Source: Thiomonas delicata
GTDB lineage: Bacteria > Pseudomonadota > Gammaproteobacteria > Burkholderiales > Burkholderiaceae_C
DNA: 64,000 bases
Reading direction: 5' to 3'
Assembly: GCF_900088825.1 (NCBI RefSeq)
Contig: NZ_LT592170.1
Coordinates: 410,971 to 474,970 of the forward strand
The notes under the pieces were generated by a model. The model searched no databases, was not told the origin of the DNA, and saw only the letters and a program-made list of their open reading frames with translations. A program made the translations under genes and the position numbers. Below are positions 9,192 to 25,381 of the stretch, piece by piece. Each line of letters opens with the position of its first letter. Position 1 is the stretch's first letter.

Positions 9192-9674
9192 TCAGGGTTC
9201 GCGCACCCAGGTCTGGGTACGCCCGAGCAGGGGAATGCCGATATAGCCGCGCATGTGCAGTTCCGCGCCACCGTCGATCAGCGTGGCCTTGCAGTGGTAG
9301 GTCTTGCCGCTGTCGGGGTCGAGGATCTCGCCCCCGCTGTAGCTCTGCGCGCCATCGGGTCGCAGACCGTGCAGGATCTGCATGCCGATGATCTTCTGGT
9401 CCTTCAGCGCCCCGCTGCACAGGGTGCAGATGCGGTTGGGATCGGCGCCCGGCACCAGCCCTTTGATCACGGTGCCGGCATAGCTGCCGTCGGCTTGTTC
9501 GACGATGCGGATCAGCGCCTTGGGCTTGCCCGTCTTATCGTCGATGGTCTTCCAGGTTCCGGCGATGGTCAGATTCTGGGCCCAGCTCGCCGCGGCGGCA
9601 CCCGCGAGGCACAAAGCCGCTAACAGGCGCGTGGCGACGCGCGTCACGCGGCTTGAGGCACTGCAGTTGGACAT
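9192..9674 (-). CDS. Secreted DUF2147 family protein
   Basis: A 160-residue protein with a Sec-type signal peptide (hydrophobic LLAALCLAGAAAASW followed by AQ, probable cleavage near residue 33). The rest matches DUF2147: GTWKTIDDKTGKPKALIRI near the start of the mature part, a CTLC pair in the middle, and SGGEILDPDSGKTYHCKATL near the end. Proteins of this family are predicted small periplasmic beta-barrels of unknown function. An AAGGTGA box precedes the start. The start overlaps the end of trhO by 31 bases on the same strand, which suggests cotranscription. Confidence 0.83.
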   Translation of the reverse strand: MSNCSASSRVTRVATRLLAALCLAGAAAASWAQNLTIAGTWKTIDDKTGKPKALIRIVEQADGSYAGTVIKGLVPGADPNRICTLCSGALKDQKIIGMQILHGLRPDGAQSYSGGEILDPDSGKTYHCKATLIDGGAELHMRGYIGIPLLGRTQTWVREP

Positions 9675-10498
9675 GGTTCACCTTGCGCATGGTCTCGGGA
9701 GCTTGCGGGCGCGCGCGCCTCGGGCACCGCCTGGGGAGCGAGGCCCGCGTCCAGGACCTCGCGCTCGTCGAACACGAAACAGCCGCCGCTGTAGTGCGCG
9801 GCGCCGACCCGTTCGAAGTATTTGAGGATGCCGCCGTCGAGCTGGTAGACGCGCTCGAAACCGGCGGCCTGCATCAGCAGGGCGGCCTTCTCGCAGCGGA
9901 TGCCGCCGGTGCAATACGTCACCACGGTCTTCCCGTTGAAACGCTGCGCCTGGGCCTCGACCGCCGGCGCGAAATCGCTGAAGCGCCGGATGCGGAAATC
10001 GACGCAGCCGTCGAAGCCGCCGAGGTCGCGCTCGAAGGCGTTGCGGGTGTCGAGCATGACGACCGGCCGTCCCTCGTCGTCGCGCCCCGCCGCCAGCCAG
10101 CGCTCGAGGGTTTCGGGAGCCACCGCGGGCGCGCGCCGGCTGGATGCCGGGCGGATCTGCGGGCGGTTCAGGGTGATGATCTCGCGCTTGAGCTTCACCT
10201 TCATGCGGCGAAACGGCTGGACCTGCGACCAGGACTCCTTGGGCGCGAGGTCGGCAAACCGCGCGTCGGCACGCAGCTCTGCGACCATGACGCGGACCGC
10301 CTCGGCAGCGCCGGCGAGGAACAGGTTGATGCCCTCGGCGGCAAGCAGGACCGTGCCCTTGAGCTGCAGCGCCTCGCATCTGCGCGCGATGCGCTCGCGC
10401 AGCGCCGGCAGGTCGTCGAGGGCGATGAATTTGTAGGCCGAGATGTTGAGCGCCGACGCGGGCGCAGAATCCGGATGCGGGTTTGGCGTGGCAGGCAT
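9644..10498 (-). CDS. trhO: tRNA uridine(34) hydroxylase, rhodanese-like (UPF0176)
   Basis: A 284-residue protein with the two-part TrhO layout: an N-terminal acylphosphatase-like domain (about 18-110, with KGTVLLAAEGINLFLAG) and a rhodanese domain (about 130-230) containing the active-site loop YCTGGIRCEKA with Cys196 and Cys202. TrhO catalyses oxygen-dependent 5-hydroxylation of uridine 34 in tRNA, the first step to cmo5U-type wobble modifications. The C-terminal 30 residues are low-complexity. The gene precedes and overlaps the DUF2147 gene, and diverges from the MFS gene of the NRPS operon. The family assignment is firm; the reaction is taken from characterised homologues. Confidence 0.9.
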   Translation of the reverse strand: MPATPNPHPDSAPASALNISAYKFIALDDLPALRERIARRCEALQLKGTVLLAAEGINLFLAGAAEAVRVMVAELRADARFADLAPKESWSQVQPFRRMKVKLKREIITLNRPQIRPASSRRAPAVAPETLERWLAAGRDDEGRPVVMLDTRNAFERDLGGFDGCVDFRIRRFSDFAPAVEAQAQRFNGKTVVTYCTGGIRCEKAALLMQAAGFERVYQLDGGILKYFERVGAAHYSGGCFVFDEREVLDAGLAPQAVPEARAPASSRDHAQGEPCPTAVPQAA

Positions 10499-10603
10499 GG
10501 GAGAAGTCTACCGAGGTTGATGCCTGCGCAAGACCGAGCGAACCCGTATCTGTGACACGCCCTTGTGCCATCATGCGCGCTGCACGCACAGCCGACCCGA
10601 TCC

Positions 10604-11980
10604 ATGCACGCGCCCGACACCGCTCGCCCCAACCAGTTCGCCCTGCTCGGCCAGCGCCGCTTCGCTCCGTTCTTCTGGACCCAGTTCTCCGGCGCCGGCA
10701 ACGACAACCTGTTCAAGTTCGCCTTCACCGTGATGGTGACCTACCGCGCCGAGGCCGCCTCCACCCTGTCCGCCGGCCTGATGGTGAACCTCATCGCCGC
10801 GCTGTACATCCTGCCCTTCGTGCTGTTCTCCGCCACCAGCGGGCAACTCGCCGACAAGTTCGACAAAGCCGCGCTGATGCGCAAGGTCAAGACGCTGGAG
10901 ATCGGCATCATGCTGCTCGCGCTCTGGGGTTTCGTCAGCGGCAGCGTGCCGGCGCTGCTGGCCTGCGCCTTCGGCATGGGCCTGCACTCGACCCTGTTCG
11001 GCCCGGCCAAATACGCTTATCTGCCGCAGCACCTGAACACGACCGAACTCACGGGCGGCAACGGCATGACGGAAATGGGCACTTTCGTCGCCATCCTGCT
11101 CGGCAACCTCGCCGGCGGGCTGCTGATGACCTTCGAGCGGGGCCCGCTGCTGGCGGGCGGCGCTTGTCTCGCGGTGGCGCTCGCCGGATGGACGGTGGCG
11201 CGCTTCATTCCGGCCACCGCTGCAGTGGAACCCGGGCTGCGCATCAACTGGAACCCCTTCACCGAGACCGCGCGCAACATCAGGCTGGTCGCCTCGGACC
11301 GCACCGTGCTGCAGGCGCTTCTGGCCATTTCCTGGATGTGGTTCTACGGCGTGGCCTTTCTCACCCAGTTCCCGGTGTTCGCCAAGGGCGTGCTGGGCGG
11401 CGACGAAGCGGTCGCCTCGCTGCTGCTGATGGTGTTTTCCATCGGCGTCGGGTTGGGCTCGCTGGCCTGCGAATGGCTGGCCCGAGGGCGGGTGGAAATC
11501 GGCCTGGTGCCGCTGGGCGCCATCGGCATGACGGTCTTCGGCGTCGACCTCTACGTCGCCACGCGGGACCTGCCGCACGGCGCCGCGCTACAGGGGGTGG
11601 CAGCCTTCGTGCGCGACCCCGCGCACTGGCGCGTGATGGCCGACCTGTTCCTGCTGTCGGCCAGCGCCGGGATCTACAGCGTGCCGCTGTACGCGCTGAT
11701 CCAGCATCACACCCCCGACACGCACCGGGCGCGCGTGATCGCCGCCAACAACATCATCAATGCCATCTACATGGTGGTGTGCTCGGGCTATTGCGCCGGC
11801 CTGCTGGCGGCCGGCGTGAGCGTGCCCGTGCTGCTGTTGAGCGTGGCCCTGCTCAACGCGCTGGCCGCCGCCTGGCTGGTGTGGCGCCAGCCGCTCTACG
11901 CGCAGCGCTTCGTGGCATGGGCGCGACGACGCGGCGGCGGCGCGGCGGCGGCAAGCGGCTCGCGCCCGAATCGGTTCTGA
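10604..11980 (+). CDS. MFS transporter, LplT-like
   Basis: A 458-residue major facilitator with about twelve helices. The N-terminus FAPFFWTQFSGAGNDNLFKFAF, with its conserved NDNLFK, is characteristic of LplT and of the MFS part of Aas-type acyltransferase fusions; RRFxPFFxTQ is also typical. LplT flips lysophospholipids across the inner membrane. Here no acyltransferase domain is attached. Instead the gene lies 80 bases upstream of an acyl-adenylating enzyme and an NRPS, so it may export the product or handle its lipid part; that is inference. ATG 10604 is preferred over GTG 10565 since conserved sequence starts just after it. No strong ribosome-binding site is visible. Confidence 0.83.
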   Translation: MHAPDTARPNQFALLGQRRFAPFFWTQFSGAGNDNLFKFAFTVMVTYRAEAASTLSAGLMVNLIAALYILPFVLFSATSGQLADKFDKAALMRKVKTLEIGIMLLALWGFVSGSVPALLACAFGMGLHSTLFGPAKYAYLPQHLNTTELTGGNGMTEMGTFVAILLGNLAGGLLMTFERGPLLAGGACLAVALAGWTVARFIPATAAVEPGLRINWNPFTETARNIRLVASDRTVLQALLAISWMWFYGVAFLTQFPVFAKGVLGGDEAVASLLLMVFSIGVGLGSLACEWLARGRVEIGLVPLGAIGMTVFGVDLYVATRDLPHGAALQGVAAFVRDPAHWRVMADLFLLSASAGIYSVPLYALIQHHTPDTHRARVIAANNIINAIYMVVCSGYCAGLLAAGVSVPVLLLSVALLNALAAAWLVWRQPLYAQRFVAWARRRGGGAAAASGSRPNRF

Positions 11981-12060
11981 TCGCCCCCTCATTCGGGCGT
12001 GCCGGCGGCCCGGCCCGGTCGATAGACTGGGGTTCCACGGGACAACGAGCGCGCGCAATC

Positions 12061-13920
12061 ATGGAACACCATGCCGACCCAGCCCAAGAACAAACCTTGC
12101 TCGGCCGGCTGACGCGTCAAGCCCGGGTCAGCCCCGAAACCCTCGCCCTGCTCGCCCCCGGACATGCCCCGATCTCCTACGCCGCGCTGGCCGGCGTGCT
12201 GCGCGGTCTGCCGGCCTGGCTGGCCTCGAAGGGTCTGAAGCCGGGCGCGCGCGTGGCGGTGCAGATGCCGAACGGCCTGCCGCTTGCCGTCGCGACCCTG
12301 GCGCTCGGCGCATGGGCGACCGCGGTCCTGGTCAATCCGGCGCTCGGCGACGTCGAGCGCCTCGCGATGCTGCGCGACGCGCGCCTGGACGCCCTCCTCG
12401 GCCTGCCGGACGACGCGGCTGCGGCGGCCCAGGCCGAGATGCTCGGCCTGCCCTATTTGCCCTTCGACCTGCGGCGCGCGCTCGCGCCCGCGCCCGCCGG
12501 CCCGCCCGACAACTGGCGCGAACCCGGACCGCAGGACGCGGCCTTCGTCCTGTTCAGTTCCGGAACGACCGGAAAACCCAAGCGCATCCCGCTGGAACAG
12601 GCCAAGGCGCTGCACGCGGCACGCAACATCGGCCGCCATTTCAGGATATCGCCGGCGGATCGCGGGCTGCTCGTGATGCCCACCCACCATATCCACGGCC
12701 TGGTCGGCGGTCTTCTGACACCGCTGGTCAACGGCTCTTCGGTGGTCTGCACGCCGGGGTTCGATCCGCAGGCCTGGCTGCTCTGGATCCAGGACTTCAA
12801 CCCGAGCTGGTACACGGCATCGCCGACCCTGCACCGCGCCTTCCTTCAGCTCGGCGAGCGTTACCGGGAGGCGTTGCCCGAGCATCGCTTCCGCTTCATC
12901 CGCTCGTCGTCGTCGGCGCTGCCGGCCGATGTCCAGACGCAGCTCGAGACCATGACCCGGGCCCCGCTGATCGAAACCTACGGCATGACCGAGGCGGCGC
13001 ACCAGTTGACGGCGAATCCGCTGCCTCCGGAGCCGCGCAAGCCGGGCTCGGCGGGTCGTGCGGCGGGCGTCGAGCTGCGCATCGTCGACGATGCGGGACG
13101 CGAGCTCCCGCCCGATCGGCTCGGGGCCGTGGTCGCGCGCGGCCCGACCCTGTTCAGCGGCTATGAAGAACCTTCCCGGGACGATGTTCCCGCTTTCCAG
13201 GACGGCTGGTTTCTCACCGGCGACCTCGGCCGGCTCGATCCTGACGGATATCTGTATCTGGCGGGTCGCACCAAGGAGATCATCAACCGCGGCGGCGAGA
13301 AAATCGCGCCGGTCGAAGTCGAGCAGGCGCTGCTGCAGTTGCCGGGCGTGCAGCAAGCCGCCGTGTACGCCGCCCCGCATCCCTCGCTGGGCGAAGACGT
13401 GCACGCAGCCGTCGTGCTGGGCGCCGACTGCCCTGCCGATGCGCAAGCGCTGCGCGCCGCCCTCGCCGGGCGCATCGGCCAATTCAAGATTCCCGCGCAG
13501 ATTCACATCGTGGCGCAGATCCCGACCGGCCCGGGCGGCAAGGTGCAGCGCCTGAAACTGCACGCGCAAATCGCCGCGCTGGTCAAACCCCCGGAGCATG
13601 CCGCCCTGACCGATCCGCTGCAGCTCAGGCTCGCGGCGCTGTTCGCCGCGGCCCTGGGCTGTGCCGTGACCGACGGCAACGCTCATTTCATCGCCCTGGG
13701 CGGCGACTCCCTGCTCGCCGTCGGCGTGGTGCAGGCGGTGAACCGGGAATGGGGGCTGGATCTTGCCGCAACGGCACTGCTGGCCAAGCCGAGGCTGGCG
13801 GATTTCGCCGCCGTCGTGCAGGCCGCCATCGAAGAAGCCGACGCCGCCTGCCGCGCCCTGCAGGCGGATCTCGACGCCCTCGGCACTGACGAGATCGCCC
13901 GCCTGCTCGCGCAGGCCTGA
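12061..13920 (+). CDS. AAE3-like acyl-adenylating enzyme fused to a peptidyl/acyl carrier domain
   Basis: A 619-residue protein. Residues about 15-505 form an ANL-superfamily adenylation domain: SSGTTGKPK at 166-174, ETYGMTEAAHQ, WFLTGDLGRLDPDGYLYLAGRTKEIINRGGEKI and the C-terminal catalytic lysine in GPGGKVQR. The wording MPTHHIHGLVGG, WYTASPTLHR and TEAAHQLTANPLPPE resembles acyl-activating enzyme 3 and related acyl-CoA synthetases more than amino-acid A domains. Residues about 520-600 are a phosphopantetheine carrier with LGGDSL, Ser550 being the attachment site. It therefore probably loads a carboxylic or fatty acid onto its own carrier and hands it to the downstream NRPS, 49 bases away. 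The acid is unknown. No phosphopantetheinyl transferase is encoded in the window. Confidence 0.88.
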   Translation: MEHHADPAQEQTLLGRLTRQARVSPETLALLAPGHAPISYAALAGVLRGLPAWLASKGLKPGARVAVQMPNGLPLAVATLALGAWATAVLVNPALGDVERLAMLRDARLDALLGLPDDAAAAAQAEMLGLPYLPFDLRRALAPAPAGPPDNWREPGPQDAAFVLFSSGTTGKPKRIPLEQAKALHAARNIGRHFRISPADRGLLVMPTHHIHGLVGGLLTPLVNGSSVVCTPGFDPQAWLLWIQDFNPSWYTASPTLHRAFLQLGERYREALPEHRFRFIRSSSSALPADVQTQLETMTRAPLIETYGMTEAAHQLTANPLPPEPRKPGSAGRAAGVELRIVDDAGRELPPDRLGAVVARGPTLFSGYEEPSRDDVPAFQDGWFLTGDLGRLDPDGYLYLAGRTKEIINRGGEKIAPVEVEQALLQLPGVQQAAVYAAPHPSLGEDVHAAVVLGADCPADAQALRAALAGRIGQFKIPAQIHIVAQIPTGPGGKVQRLKLHAQIAALVKPPEHAALTDPLQLRLAALFAAALGCAVTDGNAHFIALGGDSLLAVGVVQAVNREWGLDLAATALLAKPRLADFAAVVQAAIEEADAACRALQADLDALGTDEIARLLAQA

Positions 13921-13969
13921 TGGCCGATCGAACCGCACATCTCCACGTCGATTCCCTCGCCGCCACGCC

Positions 13970-20494
<6,525 letters not shown>

Positions 20495-20499
20495 GGCCC

Positions 20500-20513
20500 G
20501 CGGCGCCGGCCGC
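20500..20513. terminator. Possible bidirectional hairpin between NRPS and tgt
   Basis: The 23-base gap between two convergent stops holds an inverted repeat, GCGGC-GCCG-GCCGC. There is no run of T on either side, so an intrinsic terminator is only weakly supported. Confidence 0.25.
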
Positions 20514-20517
20514 AGAA

Positions 20518-21672
<1,155 letters not shown>

Positions 21673-21700
21673 TCAGACCCGCCGGGGTCGCGCCGCAGGC

Positions 21701-22780
21701 TCAGGCCAGGCGCGCGCGCAAACGGCGCACACGCCCGAGGAACATGGCGGGCGTCGCGATCTTGAACAGGGTGCGCAAGGTCTTGGCGTTGAACGTCCGG
21801 TAGGCGAACAGGCTGCTCAGCAGAAGACGCAGGGCTCGCCCGCGCTCCACCTCGGACAGGGCGTAGGCGGCGTCCAGGCTCAGCGCGCCCAGATGGCGCC
21901 GGACCTCCCCGGCATCGTTCCTGCGCAGGTCCGGGTCGCGGCCATAGATGCGGCGCGCCACGACCAGGGAATCGAGCGGCGTGCGCGGATCGGACGAACT
22001 CTGAGTGGGCGAGCGCCGGTAGCGCAGCAGCGGCCGGTCGATGAACCCGATCGGCCCGGCGCGGGCGACACGCACAAACCATTCCCAATCGCACACGATC
22101 TTGATGTCCGGATCGAACATCCCCGCGAGGTCGATGGCCTTGCGCCGAAACATCACGGTGGGCGGATGCACGAAATTGCCCAGCGCAAGCTGCGCGTAGA
22201 CCCGCCCCTGATAGACCGGCACGGTGGTCAGCCGGGAGGTGCCAGGCAGGCAATCCGAGATGTCCAGGGTCCCATGCTCCGGGTAGCGCGCCGCGGGTCC
22301 TCCGTGCGCCGCATGGCAACGCGCGTAGTACTGGCCGCAATACGAGGCCCCCAACGACCCCTGGGCGTCGAAGCCGCTGAAATCGGAACTGCACAGCAAG
22401 ACGTCGGGGTGCTCTTGCAGATATTTGAGCTGTGTCGCAATGCGCTCGGGCTCGCACAGGTCGTCGGCGTCGAGCAAGGCGATAAACTCGCCTCGCGCCG
22501 CCGCCAGCCCGGCGTTACGGGCCGCGGCGAGACCCGCATTGGGTTGGTGGATGGCCCGAACGGCGTCACCGAATCCCTGCACGAGTTGCCAAGTGCCATC
22601 GGTGGAGCCGTCGTCCACCACCACGATCTCCAGACTGCGGTGGGTCTGCGCCAGAACGCTGCGCAAGGTCTCGCCCAGCGTGGCCTGCGCGTTGTAGGCC
22701 GGGATGACCACGCTCACGAGCGCGCCGGCCGGCGGTGAATGCTCAGGCATCTTGGTTTGCTCCGGGGGCGGCCGGTTCAT
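21701..22780 (-). CDS. Glycosyltransferase family 2
   Basis: A 359-residue GT-A enzyme with the GT2 core at its N-terminus: VSVVIPAYNAQATLGETLRS, EIVVVDDGSTDGTW and the metal-binding ALLDADDL. CDWEWFVRVARAG and LLRYRRSPTQSSSDP follow. It transfers a sugar from a nucleotide donor with inversion, at the cytoplasmic face, in surface glycan synthesis. The start at 22780 is chosen because ATGA overlaps the stop of the upstream acyltransferase gene and GAGGCGGG lies just before it; ATG 22750 is an alternative. It is the gene nearest to tgt in the accessory stretch, only about 40 bases from the tgt start. Specificity is unknown. Confidence 0.9.
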   Translation of the reverse strand: MNRPPPEQTKMPEHSPPAGALVSVVIPAYNAQATLGETLRSVLAQTHRSLEIVVVDDGSTDGTWQLVQGFGDAVRAIHQPNAGLAAARNAGLAAARGEFIALLDADDLCEPERIATQLKYLQEHPDVLLCSSDFSGFDAQGSLGASYCGQYYARCHAAHGGPAARYPEHGTLDISDCLPGTSRLTTVPVYQGRVYAQLALGNFVHPPTVMFRRKAIDLAGMFDPDIKIVCDWEWFVRVARAGPIGFIDRPLLRYRRSPTQSSSDPRTPLDSLVVARRIYGRDPDLRRNDAGEVRRHLGALSLDAAYALSEVERGRALRLLLSSLFAYRTFNAKTLRTLFKIATPAMFLGRVRRLRARLA

Positions 22781-23922
22781 CCCGCCTCGACATCGGCCGT
22801 CTGGCGGCTTTGGGGCTGATTGGCGCCATGCGGCGGCTTGGCACGCGCGTCCAGCCATTCCTTGCAGCGGTAAGCCCATGCCGCGACGCCGGGGCGATAG
22901 GCTTTCACGCCGACGGTGCCGCGGGTTTGCTGGAAGAAATGTCGCTTGTGGTCGTAATCGCCCTTGAGCATGTCGAAGGTCGCGCAGCCTTCGAGGATCG
23001 CGCTCTCGATGGCATAGCCGAGCAACAGCTCGCCAGGGCTCAGCGGAGCCACGCCGGGGTCGAATCCGCTCTGGAAATAGTAGAACCTGTCGCCCAGCCT
23101 GTAGCCGTAGAGCATGGCCACGCTGCGCCCGCCGAGTTCCAGCTCCAGCAAACGCAAGCGTCCGCGTGCCAGCAAGGCATGCATCAACTCCCGGTGGAAT
23201 CCGAGATATTCGGGCGTCGTGAAACTGGGTTGGTCGGTCCGCCCAGCCCAGCGCAGACGATGCAATTTGGCCAGGCGATCGAAGGCGGCATCGAGCGAGA
23301 CATCTTCGTGCGATTGGATGACTCGCGCCCCATCCTGTTGCTCGAACTTGCGCCGCAGGCGTCGCACGACGCCTCGACGGTGATAGCTCAGGCCCCCAAG
23401 AAACGCCTCCCAGTTCGCCGGCAACACTCCGTAGATGATCCGCGACGGCTCCCCCACCCGCAGCCAGGCGGCATTGCGCCTGGACGCGTCGATGAGCGCC
23501 ACGGTGAAAGGCGCGTCGGGTTGCAGGTCGTTGAAGTCCAGCGCATCCCAGCCGGCCAGATGCTGGGCCACATGCTCGGCGAGAGCCTTTGCGACAGGTT
23601 GGAGCCACGCCGCGTGCAGCAGAGGATCGAGATCATCGGGCGCGGTGTCGCCTCCGGCGCCGATCTGCCGCAGCTTGCGTACCGGCAGAACCCCGCGCAG
23701 CCTGCGTTTTTCGATATACAACGGCAACACCCCAAGGAGCTTTCCGCCGTCCCAGGCCGCCAGAATGCACAACTGCCTGGCCTGTCCATAGTGCCTCCAC
23801 CACAAGCGCTGCCACTCCCAGGTCAGAAAGATGCTGGTGGTCGGGCAGACCGCTTCCAGGTCGCGCCAGCGATCCTGGAGCGCGTCGAATTGCGCAACGG
23901 TCGTGATGGATTCGATACGCAT
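22777..23922 (-). CDS. FemAB/BioF2-like GNAT acyltransferase
   Basis: A 381-residue protein resembling the FemAB-like or BioF2-like acetyltransferase domain often found in exopolysaccharide clusters. The second half has a GNAT pattern: LRLLELELGGRSVAMLYGYRLGDRFYYFQSGFDP, then LSPGELLLGYAIESAILEGCATFDMLKGDYDHKRHF. The DMLKGDYDYK-type ending is highly conserved in this group. It probably acylates a sugar or lipid-linked glycan. ATG 23922 has a GAGG box six bases upstream and the protein starts with its domain there; 62 further in-frame codons upstream look non-coding. It is coupled to the GT2 gene through ATGA. Confidence 0.82.
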   Translation of the reverse strand: MRIESITTVAQFDALQDRWRDLEAVCPTTSIFLTWEWQRLWWRHYGQARQLCILAAWDGGKLLGVLPLYIEKRRLRGVLPVRKLRQIGAGGDTAPDDLDPLLHAAWLQPVAKALAEHVAQHLAGWDALDFNDLQPDAPFTVALIDASRRNAAWLRVGEPSRIIYGVLPANWEAFLGGLSYHRRGVVRRLRRKFEQQDGARVIQSHEDVSLDAAFDRLAKLHRLRWAGRTDQPSFTTPEYLGFHRELMHALLARGRLRLLELELGGRSVAMLYGYRLGDRFYYFQSGFDPGVAPLSPGELLLGYAIESAILEGCATFDMLKGDYDHKRHFFQQTRGTVGVKAYRPGVAAWAYRCKEWLDARAKPPHGANQPQSRQTADVEAG

Positions 23923-24215
23923 GTGATCCTCGTTAAGGACACAGGGACGATGCGGCCAAGCCTCGGCAATCTGGGTCCATATATTTCTATGCGTAACGTA
24001 CTGAAAAATAATTTGACTCACCACCCCCTGCATTAGGGACCGATCGGAAATTTCACAGGACAACCCATGCAATGGGAACACCTGCCGAGTCGCGCTCGAA
24101 CGGCTCAAGCTGCCCCCAGGCCGATCTCACCCATCCGTGCGTGCCAAGAGAAAAGAAAGAAGAAAAGGCGGATTTCACTTGACGCTGCCGCCCCGATCGC
24201 CAGCAATTCAAGCGG

Positions 24216-24891
24216 ATGCGAGGAACCGACAGCAACAACGCAGCCTTGTTCAGCACCGTGAAGCTGGGCGATTTCGATGCCGCTGCCGTGGCTCCATAGC
24301 GTGTGCCAGCCCGTCGAGCAGTTCTCCGACAAGCCGCTGACAAGCGTAGGAACAGCACGCGCGCCTCCGCGGCCGATCCAGAGAGCCGGCCGCATCGCAA
24401 GCGCAGCGCGGCGTCCGCGCAGCTGAGCTTTCGCGGCCAAGTGCTGACCGACAACCGCCATGGTCTGGCGGTCAACGTGCACGCCAGCACGGCCACCGCC
24501 TACGCCGAACGCGACGTGGTGGCGACCATGCTGGGCGAGGTACCCCGCTCCCATAGGCACTTGATGGTTGGCGCCGACAAGGGCGACGACACCTGCGGCT
24601 TGGTCATGGCGTGCCGGAACATAAAAGTTTCCCCCTCATGTTGCGCGCAACACGCGCCGCACCGGCGGTAGCGCCACCGATGGCACGACGCGGCACAACC
24701 GCCAGGCAACGAGCCAGCGCCGGCGCAAGTGCATCGAGCAATGTTTCGGCTGGGGCAAAACGATCGGCCCGATCCGCCATGTCATGGTGTGCGGCCTGGA
24801 CAAGGTCGACCAGCTCCTGACCTTGACGATGGCGGCCTACAACCTCACGCGGCTGCGTTCCCTGGCCGCATTGCGTCCGCAGTTCGCGTGA
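24216..24891 (+). pseudogene. Decayed IS5-family (DDE) transposase
   Basis: Three pieces of one transposase can be read in order. From ATG 24216, MRGTDSNNAALFSTVKLGDF matches the usual transposase N-terminus but soon hits a stop. After an apparent large deletion, 24340-24640 encodes NSTRASAADPESRPHRK, then LTDNRHGLAVNVHA, MLGEVPRSHRHLMVGADKGDD, the middle of the DDE domain. Near 24655 the frame shifts, and 24660-24891 gives TDGTTRHNRQATSQRRRK and CIEQCFGWGKTIGPIRHVM through LTMAAYNLTRLRSL to a TGA. These phrases are typical of IS5-type transposases. The first catalytic region is lost, so it cannot be active. It marks earlier mobile DNA between tgt and queA. Confidence 0.75.
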
Positions 24892-25381
24892 TGGGCGACA
24901 AAATCATGAAAATGGCTGCGCCAAACGCCTCGGGCAGGTCGATTCCGGCTGGAATCGGGCTTCTTGCGCAGAAATTGAGCAGCCGGCCAGCGCCATCATG
25001 CGATTCCCAGAGCAGGAATACTTGCGTCCATTGGGTTCTTAACGGCCTGTTAACCAAAGGTGTTGCACTTCGCCCTCGAAACGAAACCGTCGGGTTCTTC
25101 AATGGCCTGCTCGTATGGTCGCCAGTGTCAACTGTGGCATGAACGTGTTTCATAAGAATGCAGATCGATCGGGTGATGCGCAGTGGCAAGGCGCGGCGAT
25201 GAATCAAGCTCGTATCCGTGGATTGGGTACCACCGTTCATCGATTCGTCGCGGAGGCTGCCTCGCTCTAATTGCGCGGATCACTCGTCGTGTCGAATGCC
25301 GGGATAACAGGCTCGAGGGTTCCTCCTATCGGGAGCCACGGCGCATCGCCGGATCGATCTGCGGGTTGTCATGGTCGTGGT
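24892..25381. other. Non-coding stretch between the IS5 remnant and the IS110 gene
   Basis: About 490 bases without a convincing gene on either strand. Two imperfect copies of GGGTTCTT(C)AAYGGCCTG occur at 25033-25050 and 25092-25110. The second reads GFFNGLL in one frame, which resembles the tail of some IS5-type transposases, so this may be further insertion-sequence debris. The part nearest 25381 probably includes the downstream non-coding end of the IS110 element. Confidence 0.4.

Noticed and set aside
10604..13920. Aas-type fusion (MFS, PlsC acyltransferase, AMP ligase) split by frameshift
   Set aside because: The MFS and ligase genes each have clean ends, no acyltransferase domain lies between, and the ligase ends in a carrier domain.
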